Positions 41,351 to 50,333 of a stretch of DNA of 64,000 nucleotides are shown in pieces (positions within the stretch are counted from its first letter, which is position 1; each line of letters begins with the position of its first letter). A model generated the notes under the pieces. It had not been told where the DNA came from. It made no database searches and saw only the letters and a program-made list of their open reading frames with translations. This stretch comes from Bosea sp. OAE506 (lineage in GTDB: Bacteria > Pseudomonadota > Alphaproteobacteria > Rhizobiales > Beijerinckiaceae), in contig NZ_JBEPOB010000001.1 of NCBI RefSeq assembly GCF_040546595.1, positions 255,501 through 319,500 on the forward strand, given 5' to 3'. The position numbers were made by a program, and so were the translations under genes.

Positions 41351-41670
41351 GTCACGGTCAACCGGGCGGTGCGGGTGTAGGTCGCGCCGCCGTCCTCGCG
41401 CCATTCGAAGACGATGTCGCCGGTCTCGATCGCCCGCGTCGTGAAGGAGACGAAGGGGTTGGCGGCGACGCCTGTGTGCATGTCGAGCCGGAAGATCGTC
41501 TCGCCGGCATAGGTCGCAGTCAGCCGATTGAGGATCTTGCGCGGCACGGTGCCGCCCTTGCCGTCGGACTGGCCGCCGCGGTCCATCGGGTGGCGGGTCA
41601 GCACCTTGATCTCGACGATCTCGCCGGCGCGGACGCTGGCCGGCAGGCTGATGCGGGCATTGAAGTTCAT
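41347..41670 (-). CDS. soxZ: Thiosulfate carrier subunit SoxZ
   Basis: SoxZ (107 residues) forms the SoxYZ heterodimer that carries sulfur intermediates in the periplasm. It has no signal peptide and is exported with SoxY. Typical segments are IKVLTRHPMDRGG, KILNRLTATYAGE and ANPFVSFTTRAIETGDI. It follows soxY by 12 bases and its stop overlaps the soxA start. Confidence 0.95.
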   Translation of the reverse strand: MNFNARISLPASVRAGEIVEIKVLTRHPMDRGGQSDGKGGTVPRKILNRLTATYAGETIFRLDMHTGVAANPFVSFTTRAIETGDIVFEWREDGGATYTRTARLTVT

Positions 41671-41682
41671 GCGCGCTCTCCC

Positions 41683-42177
41683 TCAACCGCCGTCGATGCA
41701 GGCACTGAGCGTCACGACGATGTCGGCCTCCGCGAGGAGGAAGCGCCCGTCGCTCAGCGCGGCCACGGCGGCGACCTTCTGCGACTGCGCGATCCGCAGC
41801 GTCGTCGCGACCTCGGCCCGCCCAGCGCGGGGACCGAGATGGAAGCGCGCCATGTCCGGAAAGGGGTTCTTCTCGGCGATGAGATGGATCCAGCGGACAT
41901 GCTCGGCCGGCGTCATCGGGCTGTCGATGCGGATGCGGGTGTCGACGGCATTGCCGTTCTCGGCGAGCGCCGGGATCTCGAGCCTGATGCGCGCGCGCTC
42001 CGGCACAGCGCCTTCGGTGACGCGGGCAATGAGCTGCGCGAGGTCCGGCGGCGTGTCGGCGGCAGCCGCGGGCGGAAGCCCGGCGGCCAGCAGGCTGGCC
42101 GCCGGGCCCGCCAGCAGGCTGCGGCGGTCGATCCCCGCTTCAGTCCGCGCGGAGCGTGGCGAGATAGCTGACGACAT
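41683..42177 (-). CDS. soxY: Thiosulfate carrier subunit SoxY, atypical C-terminus
   Basis: SoxY (164 residues) carries sulfur on a C-terminal Cys. The start at 42177 follows AGGAG and overlaps soxX by 38 bases. A Tat signal is seen (GIDRRSLLAGPAASLLAAG). The core includes IRIDSPMTPAEHVRWIHLIA and EKNPFPDMARFHLGP. The canonical tail is GGCGG; here it ends VTLSACIDGG, so the reactive Cys is fifth from the end and lacks the Gly-Gly before it. This may alter access of SoxA or SoxB to the swinging arm. Confidence 0.88.
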   Translation of the reverse strand: MSSAISPRSARTEAGIDRRSLLAGPAASLLAAGLPPAAAADTPPDLAQLIARVTEGAVPERARIRLEIPALAENGNAVDTRIRIDSPMTPAEHVRWIHLIAEKNPFPDMARFHLGPRAGRAEVATTLRIAQSQKVAAVAALSDGRFLLAEADIVVTLSACIDGG

Positions 42178-42586
42178 CCTCGATCTCCTGGGCCGAGAGG
42201 GCGGGCTTGCCGCGATAGGCCGGGGCGACATCCTGCAGGTTTTCAGTCCTGAAATAGGGCGGCATCACGGTTTGCGGGTTCAAAAGCGAGGCATCGACCA
42301 GCCGCAGCCGAATCTGGCCGGCGTCCAGCCTCCCACCCACGCCAGCGAGCGGCGGCCCGATCGAGCCCTGGAACGGCTCCGACGGGTCAGCGCCGCGGTG
42401 GCAGATCAGGCAGTTGCCGCGCTCACGGTCCCGCACCAGCGCCGCGCCGCGCGGCGCATCGCCGGCGAGGCCGCCAAGCGGCGCGGGGATCGCGTCGCCG
42501 ACGACCGCATAAGGTTCGAGCGCGGTGGCGGGCGACACGGCCGGCCAAGCCAGCAGCGCGGCGCCCAACCCGATCCGCGCCCGCAT
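42140..42586 (-). CDS. soxX: Sulfur oxidation cytochrome SoxX
   Basis: SoxX (148 residues) is the monoheme partner of SoxA. The signal peptide runs to about ATA-LEPY. The haem site is GNCLICHRG; the methionine ligand is probably in NPQTVMPPYF. The C-terminal LSAQEIEDVVSYLATLRAD closes a typical c-type cytochrome fold. It starts 11 bases after iorB and overlaps soxY, so all sox genes here are in one operon with the molybdoenzyme. Confidence 0.93.
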   Translation of the reverse strand: MRARIGLGAALLAWPAVSPATALEPYAVVGDAIPAPLGGLAGDAPRGAALVRDRERGNCLICHRGADPSEPFQGSIGPPLAGVGGRLDAGQIRLRLVDASLLNPQTVMPPYFRTENLQDVAPAYRGKPALSAQEIEDVVSYLATLRAD

Positions 42587-42597
42587 GCCGGCCCTGC

Positions 42598-44796
42598 TCA
42601 CGCCTTCTTCAGGTCGGCGTTCTTGAGCGGCAGGTTGCGGATGCGCTTGCCGGTGGCGGCGAAGATCGCGTTCAGCACGGCAGGCGCCGCGACCGCGATC
42701 GTCGGTTCGCCGACGCCGCCCCAGAAACCGCCGGACGGCACCAGAACGGTCTCGACCGCGGGCATCGCCTCCAGCCGCATCACCTCGTAGGTGTCGAAGT
42801 TCTCCTGCTCGACGCGCCCGCCCTTGATGGTGATCTCGCCATAGAGCGCCGCCGAGAGACCGTAGACGAAGGAGCCCTCGATCTGGCGTTCCACCTGCGC
42901 CGGGTTGACGACATGGCCCGGATCGGTCGCCGCCACGATGCGAAGCACCTTGAGCTTGCCCTCGGGACTGACCGAGACCTCGGCCACGGCCGCGACATAG
43001 GCGCCGAAGCCCATGGTCTGGCAGATGCCGCGGAAGACACCGGCCGGCAGCGGCTTGCCCCATTCCGCCTTCTCGGCTGCGGCATTGAGCACGGCGAGAT
43101 GCTTGGGATGGTTCTTCATCAGGGTCCGGCGGAACTCCAGCGGGTCCTTGCCGGCGGCATTGGCCAGTTCGTCGATGAAGGATTCGAGGTAGATCGCGTT
43201 CTGGTTCAGGTTGACGCCGCGCCAGAAGCCTGGCGGCACATGCGGATTGCGCATGGCGTGGTCGATCAGGAGATTCGGGATGGAATAGCCGATCGAGGCT
43301 TCGGGCCCCGAGGCGTTCAGCCCCTGGAAGACGACCGGGTCGCGACCGTTCTGGATGTTCTGCGGGAAGATGCCGGCGACGATCGACTGGCCGGAGATGC
43401 GCATGTGCAGGCCGGTCAGGTTGCCGTCCTTGTCGAGCGCGCCGGTCATCTTGCACTGGGTCAGCGGGTGGAAGCGGCCATGCAGCATGTCCTCCTCGCG
43501 CGACCAGATCAGCTTCACCGGCGTGCCGGGGATCTGCTTGGCGATCGCGACGACCTGGCGGACCCAGTCATGCACCGCGCCGCGCCGGCCGAAGCCACCG
43601 CCGAGATCGATCTTGTAGGCCTCGCATTTCGCGATCGGCAGGCCGGACGCCTCCGCCGCCGCGGCGAGCGCAGCCTCGCCGTTCTGCGTCGGCGTCCAGA
43701 CCTCGCATTTCTCCGGCGTGTAGAGCGCCGTGGCGTTCATCGTCTCCATGCAGGCATGGTTCTGGAAGGGGTAGGAATAGACCGCCTCGATGGTGCGGGC
43801 GGCACCGGCCATCGCGGCCTTCACATCGCCGTTCTGGTTGCCGACCACGGCCTCGGGCACGTCCAGCCCTTCCTTCAGCCAGGCGGCGAGGCTCTCGCTG
43901 GAGACGTTGGCGTGCGGCCCCTCGTCCCAGACGATCGGCAGCGCATCGAGGGCCGTCTTGGCACGCCACCAGGTGTCGGCCACGACCGCAACCGCGCTGT
44001 CGCCGACCGGCAGGACGTGCTTCACGCCCGGCATGGCCTGGATCTTGGCGGCATCGAAGCTCTTAACCTTGCCGCCGAAGACGGGGCAGTCCTTGATTGC
44101 GGCGTTGAGCATCCCCGGCAGCTTGAAGTCCATGCCGTAGATTTTGGCGCCGTTGGTCTTGTCGGCGGTGTCGAGCCGGGGCAGCGGCTTGCCGGCGATG
44201 GTCCAGTCCTTCGGATCCTTCAGCGCCACATCCTTGGGCGCCTCAAGCTTGGCCGCCGCAGTGGCGACCTGGCCGTAGCGCAGCGAGCGGCCAGAGACCT
44301 TGTGGGTAATGACGCTCTTCTCGGCGCTGCATTCGGCGGCCGGCACCTTCCATTCGTTGGCGGCCGCCTGGATCAGCATGGTGCGCGCAGCAGCGCCGCC
44401 CTTGCGGACATATTCGTGGCTCTCGCGGATGCCGCGGCTGCCGCCGGTCGAGAAATTGCCCCAGATGCGGTTGCGGGCGACGTTCTGGCCGGGCGTGGGG
44501 TATTCGGTCGTGACCTTCGCCCAATCGCAGTTCAGCTCCTCGGCGACGAGCTGGGCGAGACCGGTCAACGTGCCCTGCCCCATTTCCGAGCGGGCGATGC
44601 GGATCACCACCTTGTCGTCGGGATGGATGACGACCCAGGCATTGATCTCGGGCACGGCGCCCTGCGCGTTGGCCTCGCCGAAGGGGATGGCGAAGCCGAA
44701 GCTGAACGCGCCGGCGGCCGCGGCCGAGCCGGCGAGCAGGCTGCGGCGGGAGAGCGCCGGGCCGGTGGAAGGCTTGTTGGCAGAGAGGGTCGTCAT
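42598..44796 (-). CDS. iorB: Molybdopterin subunit, isoquinoline 1-oxidoreductase beta (IorB) type
   Basis: This periplasmic molybdenum hydroxylase subunit (732 residues) has a Tat signal (LSRRSLLAGSAAAAGAFSFG). Cofactor motifs are ARSEMGQGTLTGLAQLVAEE, FSTGGSRGIRESHEYVRKGG, KIDLGGGFGRRG and catalytic Glu in GGFWGGVGEPTIAVAAPAV. No FAD subunit is present; IorAB-type enzymes pass electrons to a cytochrome. The downstream soxX and soxA cytochromes make a direct electron link conceivable. The start ATG at 44796 suits the family. Confidence 0.92.
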   Translation of the reverse strand: MTTLSANKPSTGPALSRRSLLAGSAAAAGAFSFGFAIPFGEANAQGAVPEINAWVVIHPDDKVVIRIARSEMGQGTLTGLAQLVAEELNCDWAKVTTEYPTPGQNVARNRIWGNFSTGGSRGIRESHEYVRKGGAAARTMLIQAAANEWKVPAAECSAEKSVITHKVSGRSLRYGQVATAAAKLEAPKDVALKDPKDWTIAGKPLPRLDTADKTNGAKIYGMDFKLPGMLNAAIKDCPVFGGKVKSFDAAKIQAMPGVKHVLPVGDSAVAVVADTWWRAKTALDALPIVWDEGPHANVSSESLAAWLKEGLDVPEAVVGNQNGDVKAAMAGAARTIEAVYSYPFQNHACMETMNATALYTPEKCEVWTPTQNGEAALAAAAEASGLPIAKCEAYKIDLGGGFGRRGAVHDWVRQVVAIAKQIPGTPVKLIWSREEDMLHGRFHPLTQCKMTGALDKDGNLTGLHMRISGQSIVAGIFPQNIQNGRDPVVFQGLNASGPEASIGYSIPNLLIDHAMRNPHVPPGFWRGVNLNQNAIYLESFIDELANAAGKDPLEFRRTLMKNHPKHLAVLNAAAEKAEWGKPLPAGVFRGICQTMGFGAYVAAVAEVSVSPEGKLKVLRIVAATDPGHVVNPAQVERQIEGSFVYGLSAALYGEITIKGGRVEQENFDTYEVMRLEAMPAVETVLVPSGGFWGGVGEPTIAVAAPAVLNAIFAATGKRIRNLPLKNADLKKA

Positions 44797-44886
44797 GTCG
44801 TCCTCCGGATCAGGTTGGCGCGAGGGAGGCGGCGGGCGATGATCGCACCGGCCTCGACCCCGCGGGGAAGGGAAGCAGGCGAAAGA

Positions 44887-45354
44887 TCAGCCGCGGCCGA
44901 GCGTTCCGCCCGCGACGACGTCGAGGATCGCGGTCTTCACCCGCGCATAGGTGCCGCAGCGGCAGATATTGGTGATCTCGGCTGCGATGTCGGCCTCGGT
45001 CGCCTTCGGATTAGCCTGCAGCAGCGCCGCGGTCGCCATGATCATGCCGCTCTGGCAGAAGCCGCATTGCGGCACGTCGTGCTTGATCCAGGCCTGCTGG
45101 ATCGGATGCTTGCCGTCGGGGGAGAGGCCCTCGATGGTGACGATCTTCTGCTCGGCGGTGACCGCATCGAGCGGCAAGGCGCAGGCGCGCGTCGCCACGC
45201 CGTCGATATGGACCGTGCAGGCGCCGCACTGGGCGACACCGCAGCCATATTTCGTGCCGGTCAGGCCGATCTGTTCGCGGATGACCCAGAGCAGCGGCGT
45301 ATCGCCGGCTGCCTCGACGTCGATGATCTTGCCGTTCACATTGAGCTTCGCCAC
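44887..45354 (-). CDS. iorA: 2Fe-2S subunit, isoquinoline 1-oxidoreductase alpha (IorA) type
   Basis: This iron-sulfur subunit (155 residues) of the two-part molybdoenzyme starts at GTG 45354 after GGGAGG; the open frame continues to 45555 but that part is not typical. Cluster ligands are Cys38, 43, 46 and 58, and Cys97, 100, 131 and 133 ([19 protein letters not shown]). It has no signal peptide and would be exported with IorB through Tat. It is the first gene of the ior-sox operon; 90 bases separate it from iorB. Confidence 0.93.
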   Translation of the reverse strand: MAKLNVNGKIIDVEAAGDTPLLWVIREQIGLTGTKYGCGVAQCGACTVHIDGVATRACALPLDAVTAEQKIVTIEGLSPDGKHPIQQAWIKHDVPQCGFCQSGMIMATAALLQANPKATEADIAAEITNICRCGTYARVKTAILDVVAGGTLGRG

Positions 45355-45654
45355 CGCAGACCTCCCGGTTCTTGGATCAAGAAGGACAGCGGGAGAGCCA
45401 GCGCGCCCCGCCGCAAAGCCGGCACGCGCCGCGGCGCACCAGCCAGACTTGAATTGGAACAGAGTGAAGCTCAGTTGCGGCCGCAAGCCAACCACCGCCG
45501 CCGCCGCGATCACGCGGCGTGAAAGGTCGATTTTTCTCCTCCCTGGCACCGACACGGCCGATTTTCCGCGTCGGCGCAGGGTTTGACGACGGGAACGACC
45601 CGCGCGACCGGGAGAGGCTCCCGGCTCGGAATCACGGCAACGTGATGGCGGTCT
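45355..45654. other. 300-base intergenic region upstream of iorA
   Basis: This stretch separates the iorA start from the stop of the DUF2934 gene, both on minus. I see no coding frame I can support and no clear operator. It contains the iorA ribosome binding site (GGGAGG near 45361-45366) and presumably the promoter of the ior-sox operon. Confidence 0.4.
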
Positions 45655-45891
45655 TCAGCGCCCGACGCCGTCGAGGTTGGCGGTCGTCCGAGACCTGCCG
45701 CGGCGCGCCGGAGCGGCCGGCGGTTTTGCCTGTGCCTGAACCTGCGGCGCGTCCTCGCCCGCATGCTCGAAGGCCCAGATTTCCTTGGCGCGGTCCCAGT
45801 GCCGGCGGTCCTCGCCATCGGGGCGCCCATCCTCGGTCCAGAGGCGGTAGGCGATCTTCCTGATCTCGCCGAGAGCCTTGTCGTCTTCCAT
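45655..45891 (-). CDS. DUF2934 family small protein
   Basis: This 78-residue protein matches DUF2934, small cytoplasmic proteins of unknown function that are frequent in Rhizobiales. The N-terminal signature is IRKIAYRLWTEDGRPDGEDR followed by HWDRAKEIWAFE. The C-terminus is Ala, Pro and Arg-rich. The ATG at 45891 follows GGAGG; a longer frame to 45939 is unlikely. It is a single gene. Confidence 0.8.
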   Translation of the reverse strand: MEDDKALGEIRKIAYRLWTEDGRPDGEDRRHWDRAKEIWAFEHAGEDAPQVQAQAKPPAAPARRGRSRTTANLDGVGR

Positions 45892-46009
45892 GATGGATCC
45901 TCCATCTTGCGGCCGATGCCGGCCCGTCGCGGGCGGCAAGCCCTCTCCGCAGAACCCCGCTCCGGCGTCGACGTTCCCGGCTGCGCGTCAGTTCGGGATC
46001 GTCACAAGC

Positions 46010-48613
46010 CTAGCCGAGCGGCGCCGTCGGCTCGACCGGCAAGGTGACGATGCGGATGGCCGTATCGTCGGGGTCGTTGGCAATGTCGAAGCCGAGCTGG
46101 CGGCAGAGTGCGAGCATGCGCGTGTTCTCGGCCAGGACCTGGCTGCGGATGATCTTGAGCCCCTCCGCCCGCGCCCATTCGATGATCAGCGTCATCAAGC
46201 TCCAGCCCAGCCCCAGCCCCTTCATGTCCGAGCGCAGGAGGATGGCGTATTCGGCCTCCTCATGGGCGATGTCGGCATGGAGGCGCACCACCCCCGCGAC
46301 CTCGCCCGCCTCGTCCAGCGCCACGAAGGCCATGGCGCGCGCGTAGTCGAGCTGCGTCAGATGCGCGAGGAAGGCATGGCTGAAGGCCTTCACCGGCGCG
46401 AAGAAGCGCAGTCGCAGATCCTCCGGCGTGACCTTCGTGAGCATCTCCGCGATGGCCCCCTCGTCGTCGGGGCGGATCGGCCGCACGTCGAAGGTACGGC
46501 CGCCCCGCAACGCCATCCGCTTCGCCCAGGATGCGGGATAGGGCCGGATCGCCGGGCGGCGGCGCTGCTCGGGCCGGCGCTCCAGCATGATGCGGGCATC
46601 GACAGCGATGACGCCGGTCTCGTCGGCGAGAAGGGGGTTGAGGTCGAGCTCGCGGATCTCGGGCAAATCGACCGCCATCTGGCCGACGGCGACGATCGCA
46701 GCCGCAACCGCCTCAAGCTTTGCAGCGGGCACGTCGCGATAGGCGGCGAGCACGCGCGAGACGCGGGTCCGCGCGATCAGTCGCGCCGCGAGGCCGAGAT
46801 CGAGCGGCGGCAGGGCGACATGGCTGTCGTCGATCAGCTCGGCGGCCGTCCCGCCCCGGCCGAAGACGACGACCGGGCCGAAGCAGGGATCGGTGGCGAA
46901 GCCGACGATGAGTTCGCGGGCCTTGGCGCGCTGGGCCATGGGCTGCACGGCCAGCCCGGTGATGCGCGCGCGGGGCCGCTCCTGCGTGACCCGCGCCAGT
47001 ATGCGCTGCGCCGCATCGCGGATCGCGGCCTCGGTCGCAAGATCGAGCGCGACGCCGCCGACATCGGATTTGTGGACGATGTCGGGCGAGACGATCTTCA
47101 GCGCCACCGGCCGGCCTGACGACAGGAAGGGCTTGGCCGCGACCAGCGCCGCCTCGACATCCGCAGCCAGCACCGGCTTCAGCTCGGGAACGCGATAGAT
47201 CGCCAGCAGCGCGGAGACCTCGCCGGCGTCGAGCCAGTCGCGCTCCTGCGCCAGCGCGCGGGCGACGATGGCGCGTGCCTGAGCGAGGTCGGGCGGCGGC
47301 ACCTCGCCCGCCGCGGGCGGCGTCGCCATCAGTTCGGTCTGGAGGCGGGCATGGCGCAGCAAATGCTGGAAGCCGAGGACGGCTTCCGCGCCGGTCGCGA
47401 AGGAGGGCAACCCGGCGGCGGCGAAGCGCGCGCCGATCGCCTCGTCCCCGCCAATCCAGGCCGCCAGGACGAGCTTGCCGCGCCCGGCCTCCTGCGCCGC
47501 GGCGACGACCGCCTCCGCGCAGGCTTCCGCCTCGGCGAGGCGATGCGGCGCATGCACGGCCAGAACCGCGTCGACGCCGCCATCGGCGAGCAGGGCTGTG
47601 ACGGTCTGAGCATAATCAGCCGGCGTCGCGACCTCGACGATCGCCTCGCGTTCGGCCTCGATCGCGTCGCCGTCGCGAAGCGCCAGCCGACCCCCGAGCT
47701 GTCGCAGCCGCCCGGCCGCGAGAGCGGCGAGGCCCGCGCCATTGCTGACGATCGCCAGACGGCCGCCGACGAGCTGGCGGCTGCGCCCGAGCGTTTCCGC
47801 CGCGGCGAAGAGCTCGTCGAGATCGTTGACGCGCAGCAGGCCGGCACGGTGGAAGGCGGCGTCATGGGCGCGGTCGGAGGTCACGATCAGGCCGGCATGG
47901 GTCAGTCCCCCGCTCCGGTCGGATGGCTGCCAGGGCTTCAGCACGAGCACCGGCTTGAGACGAGCCGCCGCCCGCGCCGAGGAGAGGAAGCGCCCCGCAT
48001 CCTCGACCTCGTCCAGCGCCAGCAGGATCGCGCGGGTGCGGCCGTCCTGCCCGAAATGGTCGAGCGCGTCGGCGAGGTCGATGTCGGCGGCAGCGCCCAG
48101 CGTGACGACGCCGGAGAAGCCGACGCCGCGGCGCGCCGCCCAGGCCAGGATGCCGGCCGCGATCGAATTGGACTGCGCCACCAGCGCGAGGCTGCCGGCA
48201 CCCGGCACGAGGGGGGCGAAGCTCGCATTGAGGTGGAGGCGCGGCGCGACGAGGCCCATCGAGTCGGGGCCCAGCAGCCGGACGCCCGCGCGGCGCGCGG
48301 CCTCGGCCAGAACAGCCGCATCGGAGCGATCGCCATCCACGACCAGCACGCCGGCGCAGCCGCGCCGACCCGCCGCGGCGATGGTCTCGGCCGCAGCAGC
48401 GGCCGGGGCGATGACGAGATCGACGGGCACTGGCAAGTCGTCCAACCGGGCCAGGGGCTCGAAGCCCTCGGCTCGTCCTCCCACGATGAAGCGGCGACCG
48501 CCAAAGCCTTCCGCGGCGAGCCCTTCGAGAAGCGGCCCGGTCGATGCGCCGGGCGGTGCGAGGACCGCCAGCGAGCCGGGTTCCAGCATGCGTTTCAGTC
48601 GATCCGTGCCCAT
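46010..48613 (-). CDS. Pat-type protein acyltransferase: ADP-forming acyl-CoA synthetase domains + GNAT
   Basis: This 867-residue multidomain protein has an N-terminal CoA-binding domain (SLAVLAPPGASTGPLLEGL), a ligase/succinyl-CoA synthetase-like domain (GRLAIVSNGAGLAALAAGRL), and an ATP-grasp domain (ALKIVSPDIVHKSDVGGVAL). A C-terminal GNAT acetyltransferase reads VRPIRPDDEGAIAEMLTKVT and LLRSDMKGLGLGWSLMTLII. This is the layout of PatZ/YfiQ enzymes that acetylate acyl-CoA synthetases. The start at 48613 is chosen because residues before it are unlike the family. It diverges from the SelO gene. Confidence 0.9.
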   Translation of the reverse strand: MGTDRLKRMLEPGSLAVLAPPGASTGPLLEGLAAEGFGGRRFIVGGRAEGFEPLARLDDLPVPVDLVIAPAAAAAETIAAAGRRGCAGVLVVDGDRSDAAVLAEAARRAGVRLLGPDSMGLVAPRLHLNASFAPLVPGAGSLALVAQSNSIAAGILAWAARRGVGFSGVVTLGAAADIDLADALDHFGQDGRTRAILLALDEVEDAGRFLSSARAAARLKPVLVLKPWQPSDRSGGLTHAGLIVTSDRAHDAAFHRAGLLRVNDLDELFAAAETLGRSRQLVGGRLAIVSNGAGLAALAAGRLRQLGGRLALRDGDAIEAEREAIVEVATPADYAQTVTALLADGGVDAVLAVHAPHRLAEAEACAEAVVAAAQEAGRGKLVLAAWIGGDEAIGARFAAAGLPSFATGAEAVLGFQHLLRHARLQTELMATPPAAGEVPPPDLAQARAIVARALAQERDWLDAGEVSALLAIYRVPELKPVLAADVEAALVAAKPFLSSGRPVALKIVSPDIVHKSDVGGVALDLATEAAIRDAAQRILARVTQERPRARITGLAVQPMAQRAKARELIVGFATDPCFGPVVVFGRGGTAAELIDDSHVALPPLDLGLAARLIARTRVSRVLAAYRDVPAAKLEAVAAAIVAVGQMAVDLPEIRELDLNPLLADETGVIAVDARIMLERRPEQRRRPAIRPYPASWAKRMALRGGRTFDVRPIRPDDEGAIAEMLTKVTPEDLRLRFFAPVKAFSHAFLAHLTQLDYARAMAFVALDEAGEVAGVVRLHADIAHEEAEYAILLRSDMKGLGLGWSLMTLIIEWARAEGLKIIRSQVLAENTRMLALCRQLGFDIANDPDDTAIRIVTLPVEPTAPLG

Positions 48614-48729
48614 CTGCGCAGCGTAGCCGATTCGTGTGCAGGCGTATGTGACGGCCGCCACGGGAACCCTTGCTCCCGATCCGGCTTTCGACCAGAGGGG
48701 GACCGACGCCCCGACGACCAGGACGCGCC

Positions 48730-50184
48730 ATGCCCATCGCCTTCGACAACACCTACGCACAATTGCCCGAGCGCTTCTTTGCGCTGACCCCGCCCACGCC
48801 CGTGCCGCAGCCGCGGCTGGTGCGCCTCAACCAGGCGCTGGCCGACGAGCTGGGGCTCGACCCGCTCTGGCTCTCGGGACCGGAAGGGCTTGCCATGCTC
48901 GCCGGCAATGCGGTTGTGGAGGGCTCGACGCCGATCGCGACCGCCTATGCCGGGCACCAGTTCGGGGGCTTCGTGCCGCAGCTCGGCGACGGCCGCGCGA
49001 TCCTGCTGGGCGAAGTGATCGACCGCCTCGGCCGACGCCGCGACATCCAGCTCAAGGGGGCCGGACGCACGCGCTATTCGCGCGGCGGCGACGGCCGCGC
49101 CGCCGTCGGGCCGGTGATGCGCGAATACATCGTCAGCGAGGCGATGGCGGCGCTCGGCATCCCGACGACGCGGGCGCTCGCCTTCGTGCTGACCGGAGCG
49201 CCGGTGATGCGCGACGAGATCCTGCCCGGCGCCGTGCTGACCCGCATCGCCGCCAGCCATATCCGCGTCGGCACCTTCCAGTTCTTCGCGGCCCGGCAGG
49301 ACACCGAGGGGCTGCGGGCGCTCGCGGACCATGTCATCGCGCGCCACCATCCGCAGGCGGCGGAAGCGGAGAACCGCTATCTCGGCCTGCTCGAGGCGGT
49401 GATCGCGGTGCAAGCAGACCTGATGGTGCGCTGGCTGCTGGTCGGCTTCATCCATGGCGTGATGAACACCGATAATGTCTCGATCGCGGGGGAGACCATC
49501 GATTACGGCCCCTGCGCCTTCCTCGACGCCTACGACCCTGCGACCGTCTTCAGCTCGATCGACACCGGCGGGCGCTATGCCTATGGCAACCAGCCCACGA
49601 TGGCGCTGTGGAACCTGACGCGGCTCGCCGAGGCGCTGCTGCCGCTGCTCGACGAGGAGAGCGACAAGGCCGTGCAGCTGGCGCAGGACGCGCTTTCCGG
49701 CTTCTCCGCCCGCTTCCAGGCTGGCTACGATGCCGGCATCGCGCGCAAGCTCGGCCTGCCCGGCGACAGCGAGGCCGACACGGTGCTCGGGGCGGAGTTC
49801 CTCGGGCTGCTCGGGGCGCGCGAGGCGGACTTCACCCTGACCTTCCGCCATCTTGCACGGCTGCAGGCCGGCCGCGCCGACGAGGCGCCGCTGCGGGCCG
49901 TGCTGTCGGACGATCCGGCGCTGGATGGCTGGCTGGCGCGCTGGCGCGAGCGAAGCGCTGATGCGGCACCGGGCGCACTGCTGCACGTCAACCCGGCCTA
50001 TATCCCGCGCAATCACCGCGTCGAGGCCGCCATCGCGGCCGCGCAGGAGCGGGACGATTTCGGCCCCTTCGAGGAGCTGCTGGCGGTGCTGGCCGAGCCC
50101 TTCGTCGAGCATACCGGCTATGCGGATTACGAGAATCCGCCGCTGCCGGAGGAGCGCGTGCTGCGCACCTTCTGCGGCACCTGA
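48730..50184 (+). CDS. selO: Protein adenylyltransferase SelO
   Basis: SelO (YdiU, 484 residues) is a pseudokinase-fold enzyme that AMPylates Ser, Thr and Tyr on proteins in redox stress. Signature blocks are TAYAGHQFGGFVPQLGDGRA, IQLKGAGRTRYSRGGDGRA, HGVMNTDNVSIAGETIDYGP and CAFLDAYDPATVFSSID. Bacterial SelO ends near a Cys; here the last residues are RTFCGT, keeping it. The start ATG at 48730 matches the family. A strong hairpin follows the stop. Confidence 0.97.
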   Translation: MPIAFDNTYAQLPERFFALTPPTPVPQPRLVRLNQALADELGLDPLWLSGPEGLAMLAGNAVVEGSTPIATAYAGHQFGGFVPQLGDGRAILLGEVIDRLGRRRDIQLKGAGRTRYSRGGDGRAAVGPVMREYIVSEAMAALGIPTTRALAFVLTGAPVMRDEILPGAVLTRIAASHIRVGTFQFFAARQDTEGLRALADHVIARHHPQAAEAENRYLGLLEAVIAVQADLMVRWLLVGFIHGVMNTDNVSIAGETIDYGPCAFLDAYDPATVFSSIDTGGRYAYGNQPTMALWNLTRLAEALLPLLDEESDKAVQLAQDALSGFSARFQAGYDAGIARKLGLPGDSEADTVLGAEFLGLLGAREADFTLTFRHLARLQAGRADEAPLRAVLSDDPALDGWLARWRERSADAAPGALLHVNPAYIPRNHRVEAAIAAAQERDDFGPFEELLAVLAEPFVEHTGYADYENPPLPEERVLRTFCGT

Positions 50185-50189
50185 GCGGC

Positions 50190-50206
50190 GCGGGCCGCCG
50201 GCCCGC
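50190..50206 (+). terminator. Hairpin after selO
   Basis: GCGGGCC and GGCCCGC pair with a three-base loop, six bases after the SelO stop. There is no T-run. Confidence 0.55.
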
Positions 50207-50333
50207 CTCGCCGCCATGCGCGCCACGCCGGCCCCGGCCCGCGCAACGCAGGCCGGGCCATCTGTCGCGCCCCGCCCCCGTCATGCTCTGATCGCGCGCC
50301 GGCCACCCAAGAGCCGCAGCGAGGAGACCGACG

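Noticed and set aside
42913..45522. 869-codon plus-strand open frame
   Set aside because: It is antisense to iorB and iorA, both with full cofactor motifs; the translated frame has no recognisable domain.
45355..45555. N-terminal extension of the iorA frame
   Set aside because: Family members begin at about AKLNVNG; the GTG at 45354 has a good ribosome binding site and the extension is low in sense.
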